64,000 nucleotides of DNA from Pectobacterium polaris. Lineage in GTDB: Bacteria; Pseudomonadota; Gammaproteobacteria; Enterobacterales; Enterobacteriaceae. Each line of letters begins with the position of its first letter. Positions within the stretch are counted from its first letter, which is position 1. The position numbers were made by a program, and so were the translations under genes. The notes under the pieces were generated by a model. It worked only from the letters and a program-made list of their open reading frames with translations. It was not told the DNA's origin and did not search any database. Below, in pieces: positions 56,645 to 64,000 of the stretch. The stretch is taken from contig NZ_CP017481.1 of NCBI RefSeq assembly GCF_002307355.1, positions 1,302,001 through 1,366,000 on the forward strand, in the 5' to 3' direction.

Positions 56645-57089
56645 GTCTTGCCCGCCAGTGATGAGGTGTTTGAATGTGAGTGTGCGAATATCAATGTTGT
56701 TATTGCGCCGGTTTAGCACGGCGTCATCTCGTTGCAGAACCACATTTAAAGGCTTGGCAATAAACTGACTAATACAAAAAAAGCATTATTATTTTTAGTA
56801 AATAGCTAAATCAGCATTCATCGCTTATTTCATCACTATGCAGCGAACGAAAAAAAACTATTCCAACTATGCATTAGCCTATCGGGACTTATTGCCTTTA
56901 GTTTGTCGTTAGACGATGAATGCCATTATCTTTCCAATTAAATAAATATCGATATACAGATACATACGTTGACTTTATTAAGCACGCGAGAAGAATCAAT
57001 TATTCCAATGCTATTTCAGGTCATCTATCCATGACGCCTGCAATGTGAAGTATGACGGGTATAAATAAACACGGTCAGGAGCACATACC
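56645..57089. promoter_or_regulatory. Divergent control region of the uptake locus
   Basis: This 445-base AT-rich gap separates the binding-protein gene from tonB. GCATTCATCG (56814-56823) and its complement CGATGAATGC (56914-56923) are 90 bases apart and could be paired sites for a looping regulator such as the LysR protein. No Fur box was seen, which argues against iron control. A fragment of the palindromic repeat (57047-57062) lies close to the tonB start. Confidence 0.5.
57047..57062 (-). repeat. Fragment of the intergenic palindromic repeat
   Basis: GAAGTATGACGGGTAT is the exact reverse complement of the first 16 bases of the element at 25141-25265. Only one end is present here, so it is a remnant. 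Confidence 0.7.
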
Positions 57090-57968
57090 ATGACGGAATT
57101 ACTCTATGCGGGAGCGGCGTCAGGATCCCGGTCTTATTCACCGGAGCCGACTCCGCACGCCAGCCGGGTGAGCGGCGTCGTGCAGCCGCGCTTGCCGACG
57201 CTGAATACGACGGTGTCGTCCCGACCGGAACGCTGGCTGGCGGTGATCGCGACGTTGCTATTGCACGCGGCAGTGCTGGCGTTATTCAACAGCGCATCGA
57301 CACCGCCCGTTACGGTGCCTGCCCGACCACAGCCTGTCAGCGTCGAGCTGGTTGCTGCGGTTGCCGAACCAGTGCTGCAAGCCCAACCTGTCGAACCTGA
57401 ACCTATTGAGCCTGACGTCGTCACGTCACCGGCGGAACTCGCTCCGCCTCCTGTGGACAAGCCGGTGGATGACAACGCGCTGTTGCCGCCAGCTCCTGAG
57501 AAAAAAGAGCCCGAGAAAAAAGCGCCTGAGAAAAAGCCTGAACCCGCGCCGAAAAAGGTCGCGGTGAAAAAGAACCTGCCCGCACCGATGCCTAAATCTC
57601 AGGCGGAAGCTGTATCGGCAACCGCCCCGATAACGCCTGCTCCGGTGGCGCAAAAGGCCGTCGCGCAGCCCGTTGATGCACCGCTGACGCCGCCGTTCGC
57701 GAATGCTGACTACCTGCACAATCCTGCGCCGTCTTATCCCGACGTGGCGATTAGCCGTGGTTATGAAGGCACCGTGTTGTTGAACGTGCAGGTGCGTGCT
57801 GATGGCAAGGTGCAAACCATTCGGATCCATCAATCAAGCGGCTATCCCTCGCTGGACGACTCCGCCAGAGACACGGTGCGGCGCTGGTCTTTTGTTCCGG
57901 CGCGGCGCGGCAGTCAGCCGGTTAGCGGCTGGGTGGTTGTTCCCGTCGATTTTTCGCTAAATTCATGA
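57090..57968 (+). CDS. tonB: TonB energy-transducing protein, locus-dedicated
   Basis: A 292-residue TonB. A 48-residue cytoplasmic start is unusually long; the membrane helix is at 49-66, a Pro/Glu/Lys-rich spacer at about 75-200 crosses the periplasm, and the C-terminal TonB domain (about 200-292) includes YPDVAISRGYEGTVLLNVQV and ending GWVVVPVDFSLNS. It should couple ExbBD to the neighbouring receptor. It is separate from the main chromosomal tonB of enterics, which is not linked to exbBD. AGGAG is well placed before the ATG. Confidence 0.93.
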   Translation: MTELLYAGAASGSRSYSPEPTPHASRVSGVVQPRLPTLNTTVSSRPERWLAVIATLLLHAAVLALFNSASTPPVTVPARPQPVSVELVAAVAEPVLQAQPVEPEPIEPDVVTSPAELAPPPVDKPVDDNALLPPAPEKKEPEKKAPEKKPEPAPKKVAVKKNLPAPMPKSQAEAVSATAPITPAPVAQKAVAQPVDAPLTPPFANADYLHNPAPSYPDVAISRGYEGTVLLNVQVRADGKVQTIRIHQSSGYPSLDDSARDTVRRWSFVPARRGSQPVSGWVVVPVDFSLNS

Positions 57969-57978
57969 GGTATTGGTT

Positions 57979-58695
57979 ATGACGCTCGGACACATTGAAC
58001 TCTTTTCTGCGGAAGGCGCAGTGATTCTGTTGCTGCTGCTGTTTTCTCTCGTTACTTGGGGGCTAGGGCTACTGAAATTCGTCCAATACGGGCGGGCGCA
58101 GCGGCGCGATCGACGCTTTCGTGCCGCCTTCTGGCAGCAGGATGATGTCAGCCAGACGCCAGAAACCAGCGCAAAACAGCCCGGTTCCCTCGCCAATCTG
58201 GCGCTGGCCGCCGTTAAAGCGCCGGAACGGATCAGCGGTCAACTTGCTCTGAATATTCATCTGCCCGATCGGGTTGAGCGCGCGCTGCAACAGCAGATTC
58301 AGCGTGAACGCCGTTCGCTGGAAAGCGGGCTGGCGGTTCTGGCCAGTATCGGCAGCACGTCGCCGTTTATCGGTCTGTTTGGCACCGTTTGGGGCATTAT
58401 GGCGGCGTTGCAGGAGATCGGGCTTTCTGGTTCTGCCAGCCTCGACACCGTTGCAGGGCCGATTGGCAACGCGCTGATTGCGACCGGAATCGGGATTGCC
58501 GTCGCGGTTCCTGCGGTGCTGATCTACAACTACTTTTTACGTCGCCTCAAGCTGGCTGTCGCAGACATGGATGACTTCGCCCATGACGTTTACAGCGTGA
58601 TGCAGGCGCACGATTTTCACGTCAGCACGTTTCCTACCAGCGCGGAGCCATCGGCCGCTGCTTTCTCCGTGAAGAACCTGAGAGAGGTGGTCTGA
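57979..58695 (+). CDS. exbB: ExbB/TolQ-type proton-channel protein
   Basis: A 238-residue MotA/TolQ/ExbB-family protein. Helices lie at about 14-37, then a cytoplasmic loop, and 135-160 and 175-205 (STSPFIGLFGTVWGIM and GPIGNALIATGIGIAVAVPAVL, the conserved ExbB signatures). It forms the pentameric channel that drives TonB. The ATG at 57979 has GAGG eight bases upstream; a TTG at 57973 is less likely. Gap to tonB is 10 bases. Confidence 0.93.
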   Translation: MTLGHIELFSAEGAVILLLLLFSLVTWGLGLLKFVQYGRAQRRDRRFRAAFWQQDDVSQTPETSAKQPGSLANLALAAVKAPERISGQLALNIHLPDRVERALQQQIQRERRSLESGLAVLASIGSTSPFIGLFGTVWGIMAALQEIGLSGSASLDTVAGPIGNALIATGIGIAVAVPAVLIYNYFLRRLKLAVADMDDFAHDVYSVMQAHDFHVSTFPTSAEPSAAAFSVKNLREVV

Positions 58696-58696
58696 T

Positions 58697-59098
58697 ATGG
58701 CGTTTACCTCGCGTAACGATGAAGACGTCATGAGTGAAATGAATATCACGCCGCTCGTGGACGTCATGCTGGTGCTGCTGGTGGTGTTTATTGTTACCGC
58801 GCCGATGCTGACCAATGCCATTCCGATTCAGCTGCCGAAAACGTCGGCGGTGGCACCGGCCGATCGCGCCGATCCGGTGGTGATTAGCATTGATGGTGAG
58901 CAGCGCGTCTTTATCAATAAAGAAAGTCTGGCACGCGAACAGCTGGTGCCGCGCCTGCAACAGGCTAAAGCGGGTAATGCGGACTTGGTGGTGCAGGTGC
59001 AGGCGGACAAAGAGGTGAATTACGGCGCTGTCGCCGCGCTGCTGGCCGATGTCGAGCAGGCGGGGATTACGCGTCTATCCCTGCTAACGCAGAAATAA
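58697..59098 (+). CDS. exbD: ExbD-type protein
   Basis: A 133-residue ExbD/TolR protein with a single helix (about 20-41) containing the essential aspartate, Asp22 in NITPLVDVMLVLLVVF, and a periplasmic domain. It completes the TonB motor. Its start is two bases past the exbB stop, so the two are coupled. Confidence 0.94.
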   Translation: MAFTSRNDEDVMSEMNITPLVDVMLVLLVVFIVTAPMLTNAIPIQLPKTSAVAPADRADPVVISIDGEQRVFINKESLAREQLVPRLQQAKAGNADLVVQVQADKEVNYGAVAALLADVEQAGITRLSLLTQK

Positions 59099-59119
59099 CG
59101 TAGCCGGATACCGACGATC

Positions 59120-60727
59120 ATGATGCCCAAATACCCGTCGCGGATACGCTCCGCCCCTGACGTTTCGCTGACCGCCACGCTGTCGGCGGGATATTCCGCG
59201 TTGGTCATTTCATTGATCGTGTCGCTCGTCGTGCCGCTGCTGGTTCTCGCGGGCTGGTGGCTTGCCAGCCGTCACGGATGGATGTCTGAACAAATCCTGC
59301 CTTCACCGCTGGCGGTTATCGATAGCGCTCGGGCTTTTATCCCCGAAGAGCTGATTCATCAGTTGCCCATCAGCCTGATACGGCTGGTGATTGGCTTTAG
59401 CGGCGGGATCGTGCTGGGTCTGGTATTGGGCAGTCTGTTTGGCCTGAATCGCCGACTGAATGCGCTGTTTATGCCGCTCTTCACCGTTATCGCGCAGATC
59501 CCGACGTTGGCCTGGATTCCGCTTTTGATGCTGTCGCTGGGTATCGGTGAAGCGCTGAAACTGGTGGTGCTGGTGAAATCGGTAACGGTGCCAGTGACGC
59601 TTTATACCTGCGCCGGTATCCAACAGACGCCACAAAAGCTGCATGAAATGGCGCGCAGCCTGCGTTTGCCGCCTGCCGCCTTCCTGCGTTACCTGATTCT
59701 GCCTGCGATGTTGCCGTATGTGATGACGGGCATTCGGCTGGCATTTTCTACCGGATGGGTCGCCTTGATCGCGGTCGAGCTGTTGGCATCCAGCGAAGGG
59801 CTGGGCTATTTGCTGGTACAAAGCCGCCAGCTGTTCATGCTCGATCTGGTGTTCGTCTGCATTCTGATTATTGGAGTACTGGGGTTTGCCGGGGAACGTG
59901 TGCTGCTGAAGCTGGAGCGTCGCTGGATTCACTGGCCAGCGCCAGTGCTGGGGCGCGATAGCCTGAGCACGGCGTTGCCAAGCTTGTCGCTGACGCCTTG
60001 GTTAGCACCATTAGTACTGGTTTCGCTGTGGCAGGTGAGCAGCGTGCACGAGTGGGTGAACGTGGCTTTTCTTCCCGCACCGAGCAGTGTGATCGACGCG
60101 CTGTGGACGGGGCTGGTTCAGGGCGGGCTGTCGGCCGATCTCCATGCCAGCTTGCTGCGTGCGCTACAGGGCTTTGTACTGGGCAGTGCGATCGGCGTGT
60201 TGGTCGGCGCGTTACTCGGCGGTTGGCGCATCGCCGACAGGCTGTTTAATCCGGCGCTGTCCGCGCTGCGCTGCGTGGCGCTATTTGCCTGGCTGCCGCT
60301 GATTACCGCCTGGTTTGGTTTAGGGGAGAGCGCCAAAATCGTGTTTATCGCCGTAGCGGCGTTCTTTCCTGTGATGCTGGCAACCCGTCAGGGGATCGCC
60401 CAGCTTCCGCCTGCGCTATTGGAAGTGGCGCAGGTTCTGCGTCTGACGCCAGTGCAGACGCTTCGCACGCTGATACTGCCCAGCGTGTTGCCGCCGCTGT
60501 TTTCCGGTCTACGGCTGGCGCTGATGCATGCGTGGACGGGCGCGATTGGCGCAGAGTATTTCATGCCGTCGGGAGAGGGATTGGGCGGCATGATGATTCG
60601 CGCCCAGCAGCTGCTTGAATCCGATCGCATCATGGCGGGCGTTGTACTGATTGCGGCGGTGGCCGCGCTGTTTTCCCGATTGATTACCTTATCTGAACGG
60701 CGGCTGACCCGCTGGCGCTTTGCGTGA
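59120..60727 (+). CDS. ABC transporter permease with two fused SsuC-like halves
   Basis: A 535-residue permease that is twice the usual length of a SsuC/TauC permease (about 260). Each half has its own set of helices and its own EAA loop: ARSLRLPPAAFLRYLILPAMLP at about 178-199 and AQVLRLTPVQTLRTLILPSVLP at about 437-458. Both end in a matching stretch, GEGLGxM-like. The fusion therefore makes a whole transmembrane dimer from one chain, whereas the classical system uses a homodimer. The two halves have diverged, so the channel may be asymmetric. Start at 59120 or 59123 (ATGATG). The stop overlaps the ATPase frame. Confidence 0.92.
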   Translation: MMPKYPSRIRSAPDVSLTATLSAGYSALVISLIVSLVVPLLVLAGWWLASRHGWMSEQILPSPLAVIDSARAFIPEELIHQLPISLIRLVIGFSGGIVLGLVLGSLFGLNRRLNALFMPLFTVIAQIPTLAWIPLLMLSLGIGEALKLVVLVKSVTVPVTLYTCAGIQQTPQKLHEMARSLRLPPAAFLRYLILPAMLPYVMTGIRLAFSTGWVALIAVELLASSEGLGYLLVQSRQLFMLDLVFVCILIIGVLGFAGERVLLKLERRWIHWPAPVLGRDSLSTALPSLSLTPWLAPLVLVSLWQVSSVHEWVNVAFLPAPSSVIDALWTGLVQGGLSADLHASLLRALQGFVLGSAIGVLVGALLGGWRIADRLFNPALSALRCVALFAWLPLITAWFGLGESAKIVFIAVAAFFPVMLATRQGIAQLPPALLEVAQVLRLTPVQTLRTLILPSVLPPLFSGLRLALMHAWTGAIGAEYFMPSGEGLGGMMIRAQQLLESDRIMAGVVLIAAVAALFSRLITLSERRLTRWRFA

Positions 60728-60744
60728 CGGTTAACGGAGAATCT

Positions 60745-61503
60745 ATGTCCCTGCATTTTCAGCACATTACTAAACATTTTACCGTCAACGGCGCGCCGCT
60801 GACGGTGTTACAGGACATCGATCTGTCGCTGCAGGCTGGTGAACTGGTCGCGGTCATCGGTGCCAGCGGCTGTGGTAAATCGACGCTGTTACGTTTGGCA
60901 GCTGGGATTGATACCACGGAACGTGGGCGCATTCTGATTGGCGAACGGCCTGTGCGCGGTATTCCCGATGATGTCAGTCTGGTGTTTCAGGAGCCGCGCC
61001 TGTTTCCGTGGCTCACCGTGACGGACAATATTCGCCTCGGTATGCTCAACCTCAGTCTTTCTCCCGCGGAAGTGACGCGCCGTATTGCACACTATCTCCA
61101 GATGATGGGGTTGGAAGGCTTTGCCGACGCGTGGCCGCATCAGCTGTCGGGCGGAATGGCGCAGCGCGTGGCGATCGCCCGTGGGCTGGTGTCGACGCCG
61201 CGTATTCTCTTGCTGGATGAACCCTTTGGTGCGCTGGATGCGTTGACCAAACAGCAGTTGCAGGTGCGCTTGGCAGAGATTCGCCAACAAACGGATTTGA
61301 CGATTCTGCTGGTGACGCACGATGTGGAAGAGGCGGTTTTTCTGGCGGACAGAGTGGTGGTGATGTCGCCCCGACCCGGCCGGATTAGCGCAATTTTGCC
61401 CGTGACGTTGCCCTATCCTCGTGACCGCACCAGCCCAACGCTATTGGAACAGCGGCAAGCGGTCAGTCAGGCGCTACATCAGGCGGATACCGTTGCGGCC
61501 TGA
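60745..61503 (+). CDS. ABC transporter ATPase, SsuB/TauB type
   Basis: A 252-residue ATPase. Walker A GASGCGKST is at 39-47, the signature LSGGM follows at about 139-143, and Walker B RILLLDEP with the D-loop GALD at about 157-171. It belongs to the nitrate/sulfonate/taurine group, matching the permease and binding protein of this locus. The ATG at 60745 has GGAG six bases upstream; the GTG at 60724 is within the permease end and unlikely. It ends the operon, followed by a terminator. Confidence 0.94.
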   Translation: MSLHFQHITKHFTVNGAPLTVLQDIDLSLQAGELVAVIGASGCGKSTLLRLAAGIDTTERGRILIGERPVRGIPDDVSLVFQEPRLFPWLTVTDNIRLGMLNLSLSPAEVTRRIAHYLQMMGLEGFADAWPHQLSGGMAQRVAIARGLVSTPRILLLDEPFGALDALTKQQLQVRLAEIRQQTDLTILLVTHDVEEAVFLADRVVVMSPRPGRISAILPVTLPYPRDRTSPTLLEQRQAVSQALHQADTVAA

Positions 61504-61828
61504 TGCTGCTGCCTACCGCTTTCTCTCAATCTTAATCATCGATAGGAACCGCCGTGAAAAAGGCGGTTTTTCTTTTCTGCACGTCACGTGAGATCCATGC
61601 ATTTTCAGCATAGTGACGTGCTGCCATTAACTGGCATAATGCGCATGTCATTTTCGGTCAATACCTTAACAGGATATTCCTATTGGGCATGCGCAGGTGT
61701 GTTGGCCTACACTCGTTAAGGCCGCGCTGGTTAGCGTCGATGCATAATCGTGACCGAGAGAAACACATATTGCCGATACTTGCCGGTGAGAAAGGGCGGG
61801 TATATATCGTTATTATTGAGGTTTTCGC
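61504..61828. other. Gap before aguB
   Basis: The left part holds the terminator at 61547-61576. The rest is the aguB leader, with GAGG seven bases before the ATG; I found no clear regulator site. A long minus-strand open frame that begins here is the shadow of aguB. Confidence 0.5.
61547..61576 (+). terminator. Rho-independent terminator of the TonB/ABC operon
   Basis: AACCGCC pairs with GGCGGTT across an 8-base loop, followed by TTTTCTTTT, 44 bases past the ATPase stop. Confidence 0.85.
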
Positions 61829-62713
61829 ATGAAAAAAGTTACCGTTGCCGCAACACAAATGGCGTGTTCCTGGGATCTGCCCAAGAATATCGAAAACGCT
61901 GAAAAACTGGTGCGACAAGCGCATGCAAAAGGCGCGCAGGTTATCCTGATTCAGGAACTGTTTGCCGCACCGTATTTCTGTATCGATCAAAGCCCAGAGC
62001 ACTATGCGCTGGCGCAGGAGCTGGAAACCAGCCCGCTGATTAAGCATTTTTCCGCACTGGCGGCGGAGCTGAACGTGGTGCTGCCGTTGAGCTTCTTTGA
62101 GCGTGCCAATAACGCCTATTACAACTCGCTGGTGATGATTGACGCGGACGGCTCGGTGCTGGACGTTTATCGTAAAACGCACATTCCGAACGGTCCGGCG
62201 TATCAGGAAAAGCAATTCTTCATTCCGGGCGATACCGGTTTTAAAGTCTGGCAGACGCGCTACGCAAAAATCGGCGTGGGCATTTGCTGGGATCAGTGGT
62301 TCCCGGAAACCGCCCGCAGTCTGGCGTTGCAGGGTGCAGAGCTGATTTTCTATCCAACCGCGATTGGTTCCGAACCGGCTTACCCGGACATCGACAGCCA
62401 GCCGCATTGGACTCGCGTTCAGCAAGGTCACGCCGCCGCGAATCTGGTGCCAGTGATCGCCTCCAACCGTATTGGTACGGAAGCCAGCAAATACATCGAC
62501 GGTCTGGAAATGACGTTCTACGGTTCGTCCTTTATTGCCGACCAAACCGGTGCGCTGCTGGCTCAGGCCAACAAGACAGATGAAGCGATTCTGGTGCATG
62601 AATTTGATTTAGAAGCCATTGCTGCGCAGCGTGCGTCATGGGGCTTGTTCCGCGACCGTCGCCCGGAAATGTACGGCACGATTGGCACCTCTGACGGCAA
62701 GACCCGGAGATAA
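61829..62713 (+). CDS. aguB: N-carbamoylputrescine amidase
   Basis: A 294-residue nitrilase-superfamily enzyme. The Glu-Lys-Cys triad is Glu43 (IQELF), Lys116 (YRKTHIP) and Cys153 (GICWDQWFPE). It hydrolyses N-carbamoylputrescine to putrescine, CO2 and ammonia. It is cotranscribed with aguA, which makes its substrate. GAGG is well spaced before the ATG. Confidence 0.96.
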   Translation: MKKVTVAATQMACSWDLPKNIENAEKLVRQAHAKGAQVILIQELFAAPYFCIDQSPEHYALAQELETSPLIKHFSALAAELNVVLPLSFFERANNAYYNSLVMIDADGSVLDVYRKTHIPNGPAYQEKQFFIPGDTGFKVWQTRYAKIGVGICWDQWFPETARSLALQGAELIFYPTAIGSEPAYPDIDSQPHWTRVQQGHAAANLVPVIASNRIGTEASKYIDGLEMTFYGSSFIADQTGALLAQANKTDEAILVHEFDLEAIAAQRASWGLFRDRRPEMYGTIGTSDGKTRR

Positions 62714-62716
62714 GTG

Positions 62717-63820
62717 ATGTCACAGCTAGCTACTCCTCATCTCACCACGCCGCATCAGGATGGTTTTGCAATGCCTGCCGAATGGGCACCGCATGATGCC
62801 GTGTGGATGATTTGGCCGTATCGTACCGACAACTGGCGCGAACAGGGCGTTCCGGCGCAGAAAACGTTCGCGCGCGTGGCGGAAGCTATCGCCCAGAACA
62901 CGCCGGTGATCATGGGCGTGCCCGCACGCTACATGGCGGATGCGCAAAACGTGATGCCAGTGAATGTCACGCTGGTGGAAATGGAAAGCGACGACGCCTG
63001 GATGCGCGACACCGGTCCAACCATCGTGCTGAATCAGGCCGGTGAGCGTCGGGGTATCGACTGGCAGTTCAACGCCTGGGGCGGCGAGTTGGGCGGTCTG
63101 TATGAAGACTGGCGTCAGGATGAGAAAGTCGCGGCACAGGTGCTGGACTATCATCAGGCTGCACGTTATGCCGCGCCGCTGATTCTGGAAGGTGGCTCGA
63201 TCCATGTCGATGGTGAAGGTACGTTGCTGACCACGGCAGAATGCTTGCTCAACCCGAACCGTAACCCGCACCTGAGCAAGGCAGAAATCGAACAGCTGAT
63301 GCGTGATTACCTCAGCATCTCGACGATTATCTGGCTGGAAGAGGGCGTGTACAACGACGAAACCGACGGGCATATCGATAACATGTGCTGTTTCGTGCGT
63401 CCCGGTGAAGTCGCGCTGCACTGGACGGATGATGAAAACGATCCGCAGTATGCACGTTCCGTCGCGGCCTATGAGGTGCTGTCTGCTGCGCGCGATGCAC
63501 AAGGGCGTGAGCTGAAAATCTGGAAACTGCCTGCACCCGGCCCGCTGCATGCGACCAAAGAGGAAGCGCAGGGCGTGGACAGCGGCGATGCGGTTGAACG
63601 CCTTGCCGGCTCGCGTCTGGCGGGTTCTTACGTGAATTTCCTGATCAGCAATCAGCAGATCATTTTCCCGCTGCTGGATGAGAAGACGGATGACGTTGCA
63701 CGCGATCTGCTGCAACAGATGTTCTCTGGCTACTTGATTAGCGGCGTGCCTGCGCGGGAAATCCTGCTGGGCGGGGGAAATATTCACTGCATTACGCAGC
63801 AAATCCCTTCGGTGAAGTAA
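62717..63820 (+). CDS. aguA: Agmatine deiminase
   Basis: A 367-residue peptidylarginine-deiminase-fold enzyme. The catalytic cysteine is Cys358 in [11 protein letters not shown] near the C-terminus; acid/histidine residues lie in [12 protein letters not shown]. It converts agmatine to N-carbamoylputrescine, passed to AguB. The ATG at 62717 has GGAG eight bases upstream; the GTG at 62714 is too close. The arrangement gives a short path from arginine-derived agmatine, abundant in plants, to polyamine. Confidence 0.97.
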   Translation: MSQLATPHLTTPHQDGFAMPAEWAPHDAVWMIWPYRTDNWREQGVPAQKTFARVAEAIAQNTPVIMGVPARYMADAQNVMPVNVTLVEMESDDAWMRDTGPTIVLNQAGERRGIDWQFNAWGGELGGLYEDWRQDEKVAAQVLDYHQAARYAAPLILEGGSIHVDGEGTLLTTAECLLNPNRNPHLSKAEIEQLMRDYLSISTIIWLEEGVYNDETDGHIDNMCCFVRPGEVALHWTDDENDPQYARSVAAYEVLSAARDAQGRELKIWKLPAPGPLHATKEEAQGVDSGDAVERLAGSRLAGSYVNFLISNQQIIFPLLDEKTDDVARDLLQQMFSGYLISGVPAREILLGGGNIHCITQQIPSVK

Positions 63821-63879
63821 CGGTTGAGCCGTTAACTGACGGTTTAAAAGAAGGGTGGCGGGTGTCCTGCTCGCTATAA

Positions 63880-63917
63880 AAAAAGCCGGTTGGCGCGATA
63901 GCGTGAACCGGCTTTTT
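63880..63917. terminator. Bidirectional terminator
   Basis: AAAAAGCCGGTT and AACCGGCTTTTT form a 12-bp stem with a 14-base loop, with A-run and T-run at opposite ends. It can stop both aguA and the convergent gene at the window edge. Confidence 0.9.
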
Positions 63918-63955
63918 GATTGGACGAACCTTCGTCCGTCTGTTTTCGATAAAGC

Positions 63956-64000
63956 TTAGCCGCGTTTAGCGTCGGCTGCTGCTTTCACGATGACAGCAAA
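63956..64000 (-). CDS. C-terminal fragment of a gene leaving the window
   Basis: Read leftward from the edge, 14 codons end FAVIVKAAADAKRG followed by TAA, about 40 bases from the bidirectional terminator. The alanine/lysine-rich tail has normal coding character, but it is too short to name. Confidence 0.55.
   Translation of the reverse strand, partial: FAVIVKAAADAKRG

Noticed and set aside
56645..57089. Fur box controlling the TonB locus
   Set aside because: No stretch close to GATAATGATAATCATTATC; only a partial CATTATC was seen.
61658..62599. 313-residue minus-strand frame
   Set aside because: It is antisense to aguB and has no recognisable motif.
62726..63802. 358-residue minus-strand frame
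   Set aside because: It is the exact antisense shadow of aguA, whose protein is fully recognisable with its catalytic cysteine.

Overview
This window reads as chromosome of a soft-rot enterobacterium, most likely Pectobacterium (formerly Erwinia carotovora). The housekeeping genes (cpxARP, fieF, pfkA, trmL, ugpBAECQ, ygbI/ltnD-otnKCI-ygbN) are clearly enterobacterial. The gene content adds traits expected of a plant-associated relative: several chemoreceptors, a rhamnogalacturonan-lyase-like Tat-exported protein, SotB, and agmatine catabolism. No rRNA, tRNA, CRISPR array, transposase or integrase was recognised. The genus call is inference from gene content and order.

Layout. (1) 1-8.1 kb: four tandem leftward methyl-accepting chemotaxis proteins, the first cut by the window edge. 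Complete copies end in the CheR/CheB tether NWETF or a variant. (2) 8.3-14.6 kb: four-carbon sugar-acid (L-threonate-type) operon ltnD-otnK-otnC-otnI-ygbN, with the divergent DeoR-type regulator ygbI and a CRP-like site plus an inverted repeat between them. (3) 14.6-19.8 kb: an AT-rich accessory island. It holds an uncharacterised cassette (two-helix membrane coiled-coil protein, ImmA/IrrE-type metallopeptidase, beta-family protein) facing a convergent sce7726-type PD-(D/E)XK protein that has a very good LexA box in its promoter. These are followed by an orphan RHH protein, a SymE-like toxin, a small membrane protein and a TacA-TacT toxin-antitoxin pair. (4) 19.8-28 kb: glycerol-3-phosphate/glycerophosphodiester uptake operon ugpBAECQ behind two phased Pho boxes, then a palindromic intergenic repeat, an AEC carrier, a Gln-rich exported protein, trmL and a DUF3142 protein. 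(5) 28-33.2 kb: an exported repeat protein and the Cpx envelope-stress genes with a consensus CpxR box between cpxR and cpxP.

(6) 33.2-46.5 kb: an insertion-like block separating cpxP from fieF, which are adjacent in E. coli. It carries an XRE/Phd-like regulator, a five-gene DUF4132 - MoxR AAA+ - DUF5682 - VWA - SWIM operon (same order as E. coli yehI-L-M-P-Q), and sotB. (7) 46.5-48.6 kb: fieF and pfkA. (8) 48.8-61.6 kb: a self-contained TonB/ABC uptake locus. It comprises a LysR regulator, a DUF6250 protein, a Tat-exported PcRGLX/YetA-like protein, a TonB-dependent receptor and a sulfonate-type binding protein, all but the regulator leftward. Divergent from these are dedicated tonB-exbB-exbD, a permease made of two fused SsuC-like halves, and an ATPase. 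(9) 61.8-63.8 kb: aguB-aguA, converting agmatine to putrescine, ending in a bidirectional terminator facing a gene that leaves the window.

The best candidates for undescribed biology are the SOS-linked cassette at 14.7-17.9 kb, the MoxR/VWA/SWIM operon at 34.2-45.0 kb, and the TonB-ABC locus with its fused permease and unknown substrate.
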